DNA from: MGIIb-O2 sp002494975
GTDB taxonomy: Archaea > Thermoplasmatota > Poseidoniia > Poseidoniales > Thalassarchaeaceae
Assembly (NCBI GenBank): GCA_028355015.1
Contig: JAOMRN010000003.1
Location: 1 to 64,000 of the forward strand
Length of the DNA stretch: 64,000 nucleotides
Direction: 5' to 3'
The translations under genes were made by a program, and so were the position numbers. The notes below the pieces were generated by a model. It ran no database searches, had not been told where the DNA came from, and was given only the letters and a program-made list of their open reading frames with translations. Below, piece by piece: positions 35,809 through 44,313 of this stretch. Position 1 is the stretch's first letter, and each line of letters opens with the position of its first letter.

Positions 35809-36771
35809 CTAAAGATTCCAAGAATAAGTAATTCCACCTGCTAATAATATTCGTAGATGTGTATCACCAGTGAAGGTTACAGTAAGCGTATAATCTTCAC
35901 TTGGGTATGGTATTGTCCCTAAGGTGCCAGTTTCTTCTGCTCCTGGTCCCCAAAAGCGTTCAAGGGCAGAAACTGAAAAATGATCTCTCAAGGTTAGAGA
36001 AATTGTTGAACCACCTCCACACGATGCATCAAGGAAATATATCATTTCATCCCATTCTCCGTCTTTAGGGTGGTCATTAACGAGAAAAGTATCTACAAAT
36101 TCGGCATCAGGCCCACTGTTATACCAATTATTACTGTATAAATCCCCCCCTCTTACGAAATATACGTCTCCTGTATGTCCAACTCCTTGATCAGCATTCT
36201 TCATTTTCAATTGAATAATGCCTTCCGAATCCGTCCATATGAATGAAGAAAAGAAAGCAAGATTCCCATCGAATATATAGTCTATTGAAGAGCCATCATT
36301 TGCTGTTGCTCTTATTGATGCAATTGATGAATCAATTGATGTAACAACAGCATTCCATTCGTTACCGAATAGGTCAAAACTCCACGCTTTGTTTTTTGTC
36401 AATGGAAAGTCAAGAACTGGCTGAGCCATCCCATTCTCAAATGGGCTTAGTTGGTCATGTGTAATTCTTCCAAGAAATGGATTATGATTCAAAACAGCAT
36501 GTCTTCTGGCTTCTCCAATACTTGAAATTGCAAGCATATATGCAGTTCCATCTTCTTCAATATCAGTTGTTGCTACAACTAACTTTGTAGTGTCATCACT
36601 GTAATCAGGAGTAGAAAATGTATACAACCAGTAGTCTCCAATTTCCCAACCTGGAACCGAAATTTCTTCATTCGCAGAACTACCTGTTATTCCACTAGTT
36701 ATACTGGTACAGCCAGACAATGGCATAACCAGTATTATCAACACCATACCAAATGTCGTGACCTTCGTCAT
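35809..36771 (-). CDS. Lipoprotein of unknown function
   Basis: I do not recognise this 320-residue protein. The signal sequence ends in PLSGCTS (lipobox Cys), so a lipid-anchored extracellular protein is likely. After it comes EISVPGWEIGDYWLYTFSTPDY, a motif of the kind seen in many MGII-like secreted proteins, and beta-rich sequence to the end; the PKD protein has a similar DIPDWKVNDRWNYNGY segment. Start ATG 36771 follows AGGAGG (36779-36784) by 7 nt; the GTG at 36777 is too close to the SD. It is followed without a gap by the hydrolase gene. Confidence 0.7.
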   Translation of the reverse strand: MTKVTTFGMVLIILVMPLSGCTSITSGITGSSANEEISVPGWEIGDYWLYTFSTPDYSDDTTKLVVATTDIEEDGTAYMLAISSIGEARRHAVLNHNPFLGRITHDQLSPFENGMAQPVLDFPLTKNKAWSFDLFGNEWNAVVTSIDSSIASIRATANDGSSIDYIFDGNLAFFSSFIWTDSEGIIQLKMKNADQGVGHTGDVYFVRGGDLYSNNWYNSGPDAEFVDTFLVNDHPKDGEWDEMIYFLDASCGGGSTISLTLRDHFSVSALERFWGPGAEETGTLGTIPYPSEDYTLTVTFTGDTHLRILLAGGITYSWNL

Positions 36772-36778
36772 GTCCACC

Positions 36779-36784
36779 CCTCCT
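36779..36784 (-). promoter_or_regulatory. Shine-Dalgarno site of the lipoprotein gene
   Basis: AGGAGG on the minus strand, 7 nt before ATG 36771. It rules out the GTG at 36777 as the start. Confidence 0.75.
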
Positions 36785-36817
36785 ATAGTTTAGTCAAGAG
36801 ATTAACGGTCTTTTGTT

Positions 36818-38890
36818 TCAGAGAATTCCATTCTGAGTTAATTCGCCAGTTCCTGCTAGTACAACCGCAACTATTGACATTAACTTGATTAGAATATTCA
36901 ATGAAGGTCCTGATGTATCTTTGAAAGGATCTCCAATTGTATCTCCTATGACTGCAGCATCGTGTGCAGCATCTCCTTTAGCAGCACCTTCGATATGCCC
37001 TTGTTCAATTGCTTTCTTTGCATTATCCCAAGCACCTCCAGCGTTAGCCATGAATAATGCCATCAGTACTCCAGTTACTAGTGAGCCCGCTAAGAGTCCA
37101 CCCAGTGCATCCCATCCTAGGGACATACCTACGATTACAGGAGCAGAAACAGCAACAATACCTGGTCCTACCATTTCTCTTAATGCCGCCTGAGTTGAAA
37201 TATCTACACACTTCTTTGAATCTGGTTTTACTCCCTCTTTTCCTTCTAGAAGTCCTGGTATTTCTTTGAATTGTCTTCTAATTTCTAGAACCATTTCTCC
37301 CGCAGCTTTTCCTACTGAAGTCATTGTCATGGCTGCAACTACGAATGGTAATCCGCCTCCTATTAGAAGTCCTACAACTACCATAGGATTTGTTAATGTA
37401 AGGTCAAGTGTACTACCATCTGCAGTAATTGCAGCAGTATATGCTGCGAATAATGCAAGCGCAGTTAATGCCGCTGAACCTATTGCAAATCCTTTACCTA
37501 CTGCTGCTGTGGTATTTCCTATTGAATCAAGTTCGTCAGTTATTGCTCGAACATCCTTTCCAAGAGCGCTCATCTCTGCAATTCCTCCTGCATTGTCCGC
37601 AACAGGACCATATGCGTCTACAGTCATTGTTACTCCGACAGTCGCTAGCATTCCCATAGCAGCCATTGCGATACAGTAGAGTCCATATTCCTCTCCTCCG
37701 AAGTAGTTTGCTCCAAGGATACCTGCTGATATCAAGAGAATAGGGATGAAGGTTGACATCATACCTACTGAAAGTCCAGCAATCGCATTTGTTGCTGGAC
37801 CTGTTTTTGACATTTCTCCAATGTGTGGTATAGCTTTAGTTTTAATTCCAAAAACTGGTTCAATACCTGTGTAGTATTCAGTAACTAGTCCAATCATAAT
37901 TCCTACGATACTTCCTAATACTACTGAATGCATCACCCCCATATCGACCATAATTAACTCTTGATTAATGGATAGGTAACCGCCAATCCAGAATAAAACA
38001 GCAGCGATGAATGTAGTATTCCTTAATGCTGCAGCCGCATCTGATCCATTCTTTAAGAAAGTCATTGAGAATACACCTATGATCGATGCTACATATCCAA
38101 TTAATCCAAGCATAATAGGCATCATTACATAATCAACTCCCATATCTTCGGAATTGCTTGCAATTATCATAGCCGCGATTATAGAGCCTACGAATGACTC
38201 AAAGATATCTGCACCCATTCCAGCAACATCGCCTACATTGTCTCCAACATTGTCTGCAATAACTCCTGGGTTTCTAGGGTCATCTTCAGGAATACCTGCT
38301 TCAACTTTACCAACTAAGTCTGCTCCAACATCTGCGGCCTTTGTGTATATTCCGCCTCCAACACGTGCGAAAAGAGCTATTGATGAAGCACCCATGCCAA
38401 AACCTGCCGCAGCAGAAAGATTACTGTCTACATCATCAGCACCAAGCCAGAACGCAATTAATGAGATACCAAGTAAACCTAGTCCTCCTACTGAAAGACC
38501 CATTACCGCGCCTCCATTGTATGAAACGGATAATGCTCCAGCTTGGCCTTCATTCTTTGCAGCCATTGCTGTTCTTCCGTTTGCTGAGGTAGCTGCTCTC
38601 ATTCCAGAGAATCCTGCAGCTACAGATGCTATGGCACCGGCAAAGAATGCTACTGCAGTTTCAGTATCATTAACCAATGCTAGTATTGCACCTACAACAA
38701 CAACGAATACACTCAATACTTTATATTCAGCGTAAAGAAAGGCCATAGCCCCTTCTTGAATCTCTTCAGTTATATCTGCTACAACTTCATTATCTATCTC
38801 TACACTATTCACTTTTCTGTATAATACAAATGCAATTAACAGACCTAAAAGACCTGCTCCTGCTGCAATTAACGGTATATCATCTAACAT
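36818..38890 (-). CDS. hppA: Membrane-bound ion-translocating pyrophosphatase
   Basis: A 690-residue, about 16-segment pyrophosphatase. Hydrolytic-site motifs are DNVGDNVGDVAGMGADIFES near residue 215, DAYGPVADNAGG near 423 and DTIGDPFKDTSGPSLNIL near 655. It pumps H+ or Na+ while hydrolysing pyrophosphate. The GNTTAAVGKGFAIGSAAL segment has Ala where K+-independent enzymes have Lys, so it is probably K+-dependent; ion choice cannot be settled by eye. Start ATG 38890 has SD AGGTG; GTG 38899 overlaps that SD. It ends before the lipoprotein gene. Confidence 0.95.
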   Translation of the reverse strand: MLDDIPLIAAGAGLLGLLIAFVLYRKVNSVEIDNEVVADITEEIQEGAMAFLYAEYKVLSVFVVVVGAILALVNDTETAVAFFAGAIASVAAGFSGMRAATSANGRTAMAAKNEGQAGALSVSYNGGAVMGLSVGGLGLLGISLIAFWLGADDVDSNLSAAAGFGMGASSIALFARVGGGIYTKAADVGADLVGKVEAGIPEDDPRNPGVIADNVGDNVGDVAGMGADIFESFVGSIIAAMIIASNSEDMGVDYVMMPIMLGLIGYVASIIGVFSMTFLKNGSDAAAALRNTTFIAAVLFWIGGYLSINQELIMVDMGVMHSVVLGSIVGIMIGLVTEYYTGIEPVFGIKTKAIPHIGEMSKTGPATNAIAGLSVGMMSTFIPILLISAGILGANYFGGEEYGLYCIAMAAMGMLATVGVTMTVDAYGPVADNAGGIAEMSALGKDVRAITDELDSIGNTTAAVGKGFAIGSAALTALALFAAYTAAITADGSTLDLTLTNPMVVVGLLIGGGLPFVVAAMTMTSVGKAAGEMVLEIRRQFKEIPGLLEGKEGVKPDSKKCVDISTQAALREMVGPGIVAVSAPVIVGMSLGWDALGGLLAGSLVTGVLMALFMANAGGAWDNAKKAIEQGHIEGAAKGDAAHDAAVIGDTIGDPFKDTSGPSLNILIKLMSIVAVVLAGTGELTQNGIL

Positions 38891-38968
38891 GGTGTTCACC
38901 TTTGTGACCCGCCGACCAAAGAGTTACTTATAATCAGAATCCCAATAAACACCCTCTAGAGAAGTGGC

Positions 38969-39871
38969 TCAGGATGATTTCTCTAAGACGATTTTCGCGA
39001 AAGATGACAGTATTCCTGCACCATCATGTTCTCCTCTAAATGAATTATATTCTTCCTCTGAGATATGTCCCCAACCATACGCCCGTTCAATTCGTTTCCT
39101 AGCTGCCTCAGGGTGAAATTGAATACCCCATGCTGGCAAAGGTTCACCAGATTCATTGTTAACTCTCACTGCAGTAACTGAATTATGTGATGTCTTACTC
39201 AATAATGTGCAATTTTCAGGTGTCGAAGCCACATGATCTTGATGACTAAATAATCCTGATATTTCTTCATTATTTTGTTTATGTGAAGTAAGTAGAATAT
39301 CTGATTCACCATCCTTTGTTAGTTCCAAACTCCAAATCCCACTCGACAATTTTTCTGCCCGCTCAACATCCGAACCTAGTGAATGACAAAGTAACTGATG
39401 CCCAAAGCAAATTCCTAATGTAGGCGTACCTGATTTTGCAGCAGCTCTAAACATAGTTTCAGTAGGCCCCATCCATTTTTCCCAAATACTAACATTCTTT
39501 CTAGAACCTGAGCAAACTACTGCATCAATATTTAAATTCTTTAGCCAATCACTCATTTTACTTTCATTTTCATGCATAGGCATAATTATTCGTTGAAACC
39601 TTATTTTTCTTCCTTCCAGAGTTTCTTCCGTTTGACTCCAAAATTCATATTCGTTATCCCAGAGTGGTACGTCATCAATTTCTAGACTAACTTCTGCTTC
39701 TGCTTGTACCTTATATCCTGCATCAAAAGATTGCATCTGAGGTGTAATTAGGAGGACTTGTACGTCTGACAAAGCAGCAATTGGCTTGATGACCTCTTGG
39801 TTACCTCCATGACCAAACTCTGCCCTTTCAACTAATAAATCAATCATCAGAACTCTGGAAGTAGTGCTCAT
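38969..39871 (-). CDS. Class I glutamine amidotransferase domain protein
   Basis: A 300-residue GATase. GTPTLGICFGHQLLCHSLG near residue 150 carries the catalytic Cys, and WGIQFHPEAARKRIE near 250 the His-Glu pair. It resembles GMP synthase amidotransferase-like proteins (PF00117) of unknown substrate. The start is set at ATG 39871 (MSTTSRVLM), since the longer frame runs into the leader repeat at 39887-39915 of the divergent NifU-like gene. There is no synthetase partner next to it. Confidence 0.82.
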   Translation of the reverse strand: MSTTSRVLMIDLLVERAEFGHGGNQEVIKPIAALSDVQVLLITPQMQSFDAGYKVQAEAEVSLEIDDVPLWDNEYEFWSQTEETLEGRKIRFQRIIMPMHENESKMSDWLKNLNIDAVVCSGSRKNVSIWEKWMGPTETMFRAAAKSGTPTLGICFGHQLLCHSLGSDVERAEKLSSGIWSLELTKDGESDILLTSHKQNNEEISGLFSHQDHVASTPENCTLLSKTSHNSVTAVRVNNESGEPLPAWGIQFHPEAARKRIERAYGWGHISEEEYNSFRGEHDGAGILSSFAKIVLEKSS

Positions 39872-39886
39872 GTGTAGTTGAAAGAG

Positions 39887-39915
39887 CCTCAGGTTCATTA
39901 GTCCTCGGCCAGTAG
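39887..39915 (+). repeat. Leader repeat, copy B (before the NifU-like gene)
   Basis: Second copy of the 29-bp sequence at 34895-34923, two C/T differences. It lies in the gap between divergent genes, 24 bp before ATG 39940. Similarity continues more weakly to the start codon (a TATGTAG/ATGTGTAG segment). Confidence 0.6.
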
Positions 39916-39939
39916 GCTCAGACACAAGGGTATGTAGAT

Positions 39940-40215
39940 ATGGTTGATGAACAGTTAATTCTAGATTCAGTAGGGCCGGTACAAGCTATCCTAGATGCTC
40001 ATGATGGCGTAGTTAATGTTGTAGATACAACTGATGGAATAATCATGATTTCTTTAGAAGGTGGTTGCACTGGTTGTAGTTCTACTCCTATGACTGCTAT
40101 GCAAATTTATTATTCTCTCATGAAACTTGATGGTGTTAATGATGTTATTTTTGTTAATGGAGAATTACCTGCATATATGCGGGCTTTTATCGATGAGAAG
40201 CTCGGTCAGCAGTGA
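39940..40215 (+). CDS. NifU C-terminal domain-like Fe-S scaffold protein
   Basis: A 91-residue NifU_N-terminal-less protein with the single domain of NifU C-terminal type (PF01106). GGCTGCSSTPMTAMQIYYSL near residue 44 holds the CxxC that binds an Fe-S cluster. Such stand-alone proteins (like NfuA's C-terminal half) act as carriers for [4Fe-4S] cluster delivery, of use here for the Fe-S enzymes in the window. Its stop abuts the stop of the convergent small membrane protein gene. The promoter region includes leader repeat copy B. Confidence 0.88.
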   Translation: MVDEQLILDSVGPVQAILDAHDGVVNVVDTTDGIIMISLEGGCTGCSSTPMTAMQIYYSLMKLDGVNDVIFVNGELPAYMRAFIDEKLGQQ

Positions 40216-40572
40216 TTATTCATCTCTCTCTGCTGCCCTCATTTTCATTATCTGGTGCGGATTTGATTCACCTTGAACATCTTTTCCTTTGATATTTAGC
40301 ATTCCAGTTACAGCCACAATAATTGCGGTAACTGCCAGGGGTCTTGCTACAGTTGTAGAACCCCAAAGTTCTCCTCCTAAATAATGTAAAGAAAAAAGCA
40401 TAACTGCAGAAATAATACAAAGAGAGGCTACAGCCTTTTGCGTGATAATCTCTCCTTTTTCAAATCTTGCTAAAGTACCAATCGCCATCCATAAAATAGT
40501 AGCAAAACCACAAAGTGTGATAGATGCGGATTCTAATAATGAAACTAATTCCACAATCGATGCTAGAGGCAT
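40216..40572 (-). CDS. Small membrane protein
   Basis: Unrecognised. The 118 residues have three hydrophobic segments (about 8-32, 45-66, 75-93) and a charged C-terminal tail (KGKDVQGESNPHQIMKMR). It lies between the convergent NifU-like gene and divergent PolX gene. The base composition and the clear stretches of hydrophobic residues support a real gene, but there is no functional hint. Confidence 0.55.
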   Translation of the reverse strand: MPLASIVELVSLLESASITLCGFATILWMAIGTLARFEKGEIITQKAVASLCIISAVMLFSLHYLGGELWGSTTVARPLAVTAIIVAVTGMLNIKGKDVQGESNPHQIMKMRAAERDE

Positions 40573-40648
40573 TCATTTGTTTATGTTGGGGAACGCTAAT
40601 CCAGATATCAATGGTATGGTTCAAGACCTGTGGCTTGTTCATGCAAGC

Positions 40649-42589
40649 ATGGCGAAGGTGGGTGGTTGGACTCTTCCTAAATCTCGAAGGCAACAAGCAC
40701 CTTATGTCAGTAAGACTCAACTCGTTGATGTTCTAGAACAAATTGCAATATTATTAGAATTATCTGGGGCAAATGGTTTCAGAGTACGCGCATATCAAAA
40801 TGGTTCACGTACTTTAGCCTCTATGGAAGAAGATTTATTCACAGTAGTGTCGGAAAATCGAGTTGTTGAAATTAAAGGAATAGGTAAGGGAATTGGTGGT
40901 CTAATCACTGAAGCAGTTATGCAAGGGACTTGGGGCGATATGCAGTCATTATATGACAAAATCCCACCAGGGTTAATTGAGATTGTTGGTATTCCTGGTT
41001 TAGGGCCCAAAAGAGCGCGAATCTTACATGAATCATTAGGTGTAGACTCGGTTGAAGCGCTGAAAACAGCATGTGAATTAGGGCATGTTTCACCTCTGAG
41101 TGGTTTTGGTGAAAAGAGTCAGAAGAAATATCTTGAGGGTATTGATTTACTACGTCGTTACCAAGGTAGAACTAGGATGGATGTAGGATTATTATATGGC
41201 CGTGCATTACAAGAAAAAATATCTGAAATAACAGGGGTAGAAAAAGCCCAACTTGCAGGAAGTGCGCGCCGTCGCAGGGAGACAATTGGCGATCTTGATA
41301 TTGTTGTATCTTCACTTCCAGAAAATCATAAAAATGTCATTTCAAAGATTCTTAATTTACCTGGGATAGCTGAGGTAAAGGGGTATGGTGAATCTAAAGT
41401 CAGTTTAATTCTAGAACAAGAAATGCTATCAAATTCAATTAATTCTGGTAGTCTCGATGAAAGATTAGCAGAAACTCTGATCGAAAGAAATAGTGATGCA
41501 ACCATCGATGCACAAGTTAGAATCGTTAATCCAGAAATGTTTCCATTTACATTAGCTTACTTTACCGGTTCTAAAGAGCATAATATTAGGATGCGGCAAG
41601 AAGCAATAAATCGGGGCCTGCGCTTAAATGAATTTGGTTTATTCCCTGAAAGTTTGGCAGATGGAAAAATCGGAATGGAGGCTGCTAAATACACACTGAA
41701 TTGTTCCAATGAATCTGAAATTTATAAAAATCTAGGTATGAATTGGATACCTCCAGAGATGAGAGAAGATATGGGTGAAATTGAAGCATCATCATTATCT
41801 AAATCCTCTCTTCCTAAACTCATAATGCCTTCAGATTTACGTGGTGCATTTCATAACCATACAGTATATTCTGATGGTACCAACACTCTTGAAGAAATGG
41901 CACTAGCTGCTCAATCTTTAGGTTGGGAATATTTGGGGATTGCTGATCATTCTGAGACTTTGAACATTGGTGGTAGACAAATTGGAATACCTAGTGAAAC
42001 GGTGCCTAAACAATCAGATGAAATTATTCGACTAAATAAAAACTGGAAAGATCAGGACGTTAATTTTCGACTTTTTCATGGCTCTGAGTGCGATATTCTA
42101 GCTGATGGAAAACTTGATTATTCCAATGAAGTAAGAAACCTATTTTCTCATGTAGTCGGTAGTGTTCATGCATTAGGTAGTTGGAGGAATAGGGATGAAA
42201 TTGATAATACAGAAGCACTAATTAGAGCGATTGAAGACCCTACTTTCACAATTTTAGGCCACCCCACGGGCCGTATTCTACAGGTGAGAGAAGGATTTCC
42301 AATTGATATGCATGCAGTTATCCGAAGAATGGGTGAGTTAAATTCAGATGGACATTTGAAGGCTATTGAAATCAATGCATCTCCATATCGTCTTGACCTT
42401 GATTGGCGATTATGTAAATTTGCTAAAGAACAAAAAGTACCAATTTGTATAAATCCGGATGCGCATGATACTAGTGGTTTAGATGATGTATGGTATGGTG
42501 TACAAATTGCTCGAAAAGGATGGCTTGAAAGTTCAGATATTCTAAATACAAAATCAAGTTTAGAAATAGAATCTCTATTCAACGACTGA
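40649..42589 (+). CDS. polX: DNA polymerase/3'-5' exonuclease PolX
   Basis: A 646-residue X-family polymerase of the bacterial/archaeal PolX type. From the N terminus: the DNA-binding helix-hairpin domain (LLELSGANGFRVRAYQ near residue 35 and VGIPGLGPKRARIL near 115), the palm with GSARRRRETIGDLDIVVSS near 205 (catalytic Asp pair), and the PHP domain from 410 with FHNHTVYSDGTNTLEEM, GIADHSE and INPDAHD. PHP metal ligands are present. It fills gaps and trims in repair. The open frame extends 207 bp further upstream, antisense to the membrane protein; ATG 40649 is my choice by homology, ATG 40616 or 40583 are possible. Confidence 0.9.
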   Translation: MAKVGGWTLPKSRRQQAPYVSKTQLVDVLEQIAILLELSGANGFRVRAYQNGSRTLASMEEDLFTVVSENRVVEIKGIGKGIGGLITEAVMQGTWGDMQSLYDKIPPGLIEIVGIPGLGPKRARILHESLGVDSVEALKTACELGHVSPLSGFGEKSQKKYLEGIDLLRRYQGRTRMDVGLLYGRALQEKISEITGVEKAQLAGSARRRRETIGDLDIVVSSLPENHKNVISKILNLPGIAEVKGYGESKVSLILEQEMLSNSINSGSLDERLAETLIERNSDATIDAQVRIVNPEMFPFTLAYFTGSKEHNIRMRQEAINRGLRLNEFGLFPESLADGKIGMEAAKYTLNCSNESEIYKNLGMNWIPPEMREDMGEIEASSLSKSSLPKLIMPSDLRGAFHNHTVYSDGTNTLEEMALAAQSLGWEYLGIADHSETLNIGGRQIGIPSETVPKQSDEIIRLNKNWKDQDVNFRLFHGSECDILADGKLDYSNEVRNLFSHVVGSVHALGSWRNRDEIDNTEALIRAIEDPTFTILGHPTGRILQVREGFPIDMHAVIRRMGELNSDGHLKAIEINASPYRLDLDWRLCKFAKEQKVPICINPDAHDTSGLDDVWYGVQIARKGWLESSDILNTKSSLEIESLFND

Positions 42590-42624
42590 TAATATTCATC
42601 ATTGTGAATCTCTTCCATCGATAT

Positions 42625-42831
42625 ATGAGTATGACTCGAGGACTAGTATTCGCCTTAGTTTCTGTATTACCCGCCATGATTCTTGGACTAGTAGCATACA
42701 TTATTTTCGGAGGAATCACTAGCTCTCCATCTAGTTCAGATTTTATGTACGGCCCATGTTATGGCGTACCTTTTTCTATAATCCTTTTAGCATTTATTTA
42801 CGGTCTTAGAGTTCAAGTGGAGATGGAGTGA
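42625..42831 (+). CDS. Small two-helix membrane protein
   Basis: Unrecognised 68-residue product. Two hydrophobic segments (about 6-27 and 46-61) flank a short polar loop rich in Ser and Gly. Its stop overlaps the start of endonuclease III (TGATG), so it is translationally coupled to nth, the best evidence that it is real. The start could be ATG 42625 or 42631. Confidence 0.5.
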   Translation: MSMTRGLVFALVSVLPAMILGLVAYIIFGGITSSPSSSDFMYGPCYGVPFSIILLAFIYGLRVQVEME

Positions 42832-43478
42832 TGAATAGAGCCACCAAGGCAGATCGCATTGGTGAGATATTAGATGACCTGTATCCTACTCAGCCTATTC
42901 CTCTAGATCATAAGGATGCATACACCTTACTCGTAGCAGTAATGTTGTCTGCTCAGACCACGGATAAAAAAGTCAATGAAGTGACTCCTAATCTGTTCTC
43001 TCGAGCTGATAATCCTGAAAAAATGTCTAGGTTAGAAATTACAGAAATTCATGGAATTATTAGAGAGATAGGTTTAGCTCCTACGAAAGCCAAGAACCTT
43101 CAGAAAATGGCTTTACAAATAATAGATGGTGGTGGTGAAGTTATACCTGACTGGGATTTTTTGGAATCATTAGCTGGTGTTGGCCATAAAACTGCAAGTG
43201 TAGTAATGTCACAAGCTTTTGGAATCCCTGCATTTGCTGTAGACACTCACATACATCGTTTAGCTTCTCGCTGGGGGTTATCCAATGGGAAAAATGTAGA
43301 AACTACCGAAAAAGATTTGAAAAAAGTTTTTCCGAGAGATACTTGGATTAGACGGCACTTACAAATCATTTTCTTTGGTCGAGAATATTGTCCCGCAAGA
43401 AATCACGATTTAGAAAAATGCTTGATTTGTGGATGGGCATCAACAAAGAAAAGGATTAGAGATGAGATGAGAAATTAA
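42831..43478 (+). CDS. nth: Endonuclease III
   Basis: A 215-residue HhH-GPD glycosylase/AP lyase. LESLAGVGHKTASVVMSQAF near residue 110 carries the catalytic Lys and VDTHIHRLASRWG the Asp. The C-terminal cysteine region reads CPARNHDLEKCLIC, C-X9-C-X2-C, without the fourth Cys of the classical C-X6-C-X2-C-X5-C, so the Fe-S cluster may be altered or absent. Removes oxidised pyrimidines in base excision repair. Start ATG 42831 overlaps the upstream stop. Confidence 0.93.
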   Translation: MNRATKADRIGEILDDLYPTQPIPLDHKDAYTLLVAVMLSAQTTDKKVNEVTPNLFSRADNPEKMSRLEITEIHGIIREIGLAPTKAKNLQKMALQIIDGGGEVIPDWDFLESLAGVGHKTASVVMSQAFGIPAFAVDTHIHRLASRWGLSNGKNVETTEKDLKKVFPRDTWIRRHLQIIFFGREYCPARNHDLEKCLICGWASTKKRIRDEMRN

Positions 43479-43753
43479 TCTTTGAAAATTAGTATTCCAC
43501 CGAAAACTCCAGAGATCACTCCAATACTTAGAATTGGAATCTGGATACTTTTAATCAGGTTTCTTGAATCTCTAGCATCTTGACATTGCCCTTCATCTGC
43601 ACCTATGATCTGCCCTACTGTGCCTATTTCAGTATCACATTCTTCATTTACTCTATCATCAATATATCCTACAATTGTAATAGAAATTAGAAATGCTGTG
43701 AATCCTAAAACTCCTAATACCAAACAAATGATTCCTACTTTACTCATATTCAT
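43475..43753 (-). CDS. Small membrane protein with two hydrophobic segments
   Basis: Unrecognised. 92 residues with one segment near 6-28 and another near 70-90. The loop between holds a pair of cysteines (NEECDTEIG and EGQCQDARD), which suggests an extracytoplasmic loop with a disulfide. Overlaps the nth stop by four bases, on the opposite strand. Confidence 0.55.
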   Translation of the reverse strand: MNMSKVGIICLVLGVLGFTAFLISITIVGYIDDRVNEECDTEIGTVGQIIGADEGQCQDARDSRNLIKSIQIPILSIGVISGVFGGILIFKD

Positions 43754-43822
43754 ACCAGAGGATGTTTACTATTGAATGCTGTTAGTACGAGCATTCATCA
43801 GTCTCTTACTCTTGCGAGAAAC

Positions 43823-44308
43823 ATGAACTCAGAACCGGTCTCCTTAGAAGTAGGTCAAATCGCACCAGATTTTGTAGCAGAACTAACAAATGGCGATGAA
43901 ATAATTCTCTCAGAAATTCTTTCATCCGGAGAAAAAGTTATTCTTTATTTTTATCCTAAAGATAGTACTCCCGGTTGTACTGTTCAGGCATGTGATTTCA
44001 GAGATAACTTTTCTCGACTTCAGTCTTCAGGTTTTAGGGTTATAGGTGTATCCAAAGATTCATCCAATTCACATCAGAAATTTATTGATAAATATGAACT
44101 CCCATTTGAATTAATCGTAGATTCTGATATAGAATTACATAATTTATATGGTGTATGGAGAGAAAAAATGAATTACGGTAAAACTTACTTAGGCGTTTCT
44201 CGCTCCACCTTTGTTATTGGCACAGATGGTAAACTAATTTCAGTAGGGTATAATGTTAGAGCCAGTGGCCATGTTGATCGACTGGTTAGAGAGTTAGGTA
44301 TAGAGTGA
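43823..44308 (+). CDS. Peroxiredoxin of the BCP/PrxQ type
   Basis: A 161-residue peroxiredoxin. LYFYPKDSTPGCTVQACDFR near residue 43 holds the peroxidatic and resolving Cys (C-X4-C), the BCP pattern. It reduces hydrogen peroxide and organic hydroperoxides using thioredoxin, fitting the thioredoxin reductase at 28 kb. The frame can be extended to a TTG at 43772, but ATG 43823 (MNSEPVSLEVGQ) gives the usual length. Confidence 0.92.
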   Translation: MNSEPVSLEVGQIAPDFVAELTNGDEIILSEILSSGEKVILYFYPKDSTPGCTVQACDFRDNFSRLQSSGFRVIGVSKDSSNSHQKFIDKYELPFELIVDSDIELHNLYGVWREKMNYGKTYLGVSRSTFVIGTDGKLISVGYNVRASGHVDRLVRELGIE

Positions 44309-44313
44309 TTTAA

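Noticed and set aside
37266..37679. 137-residue open frame antisense to the pyrophosphatase gene
   Set aside because: Same reason; the opposite strand carries the conserved pyrophosphatase motifs.
38154..38735. 193-residue open frame antisense to the pyrophosphatase gene
   Set aside because: It is complementary to well conserved hppA codons, has a Pro/Ala/Ser-rich composition typical of antisense shadows and no recognisable domain.
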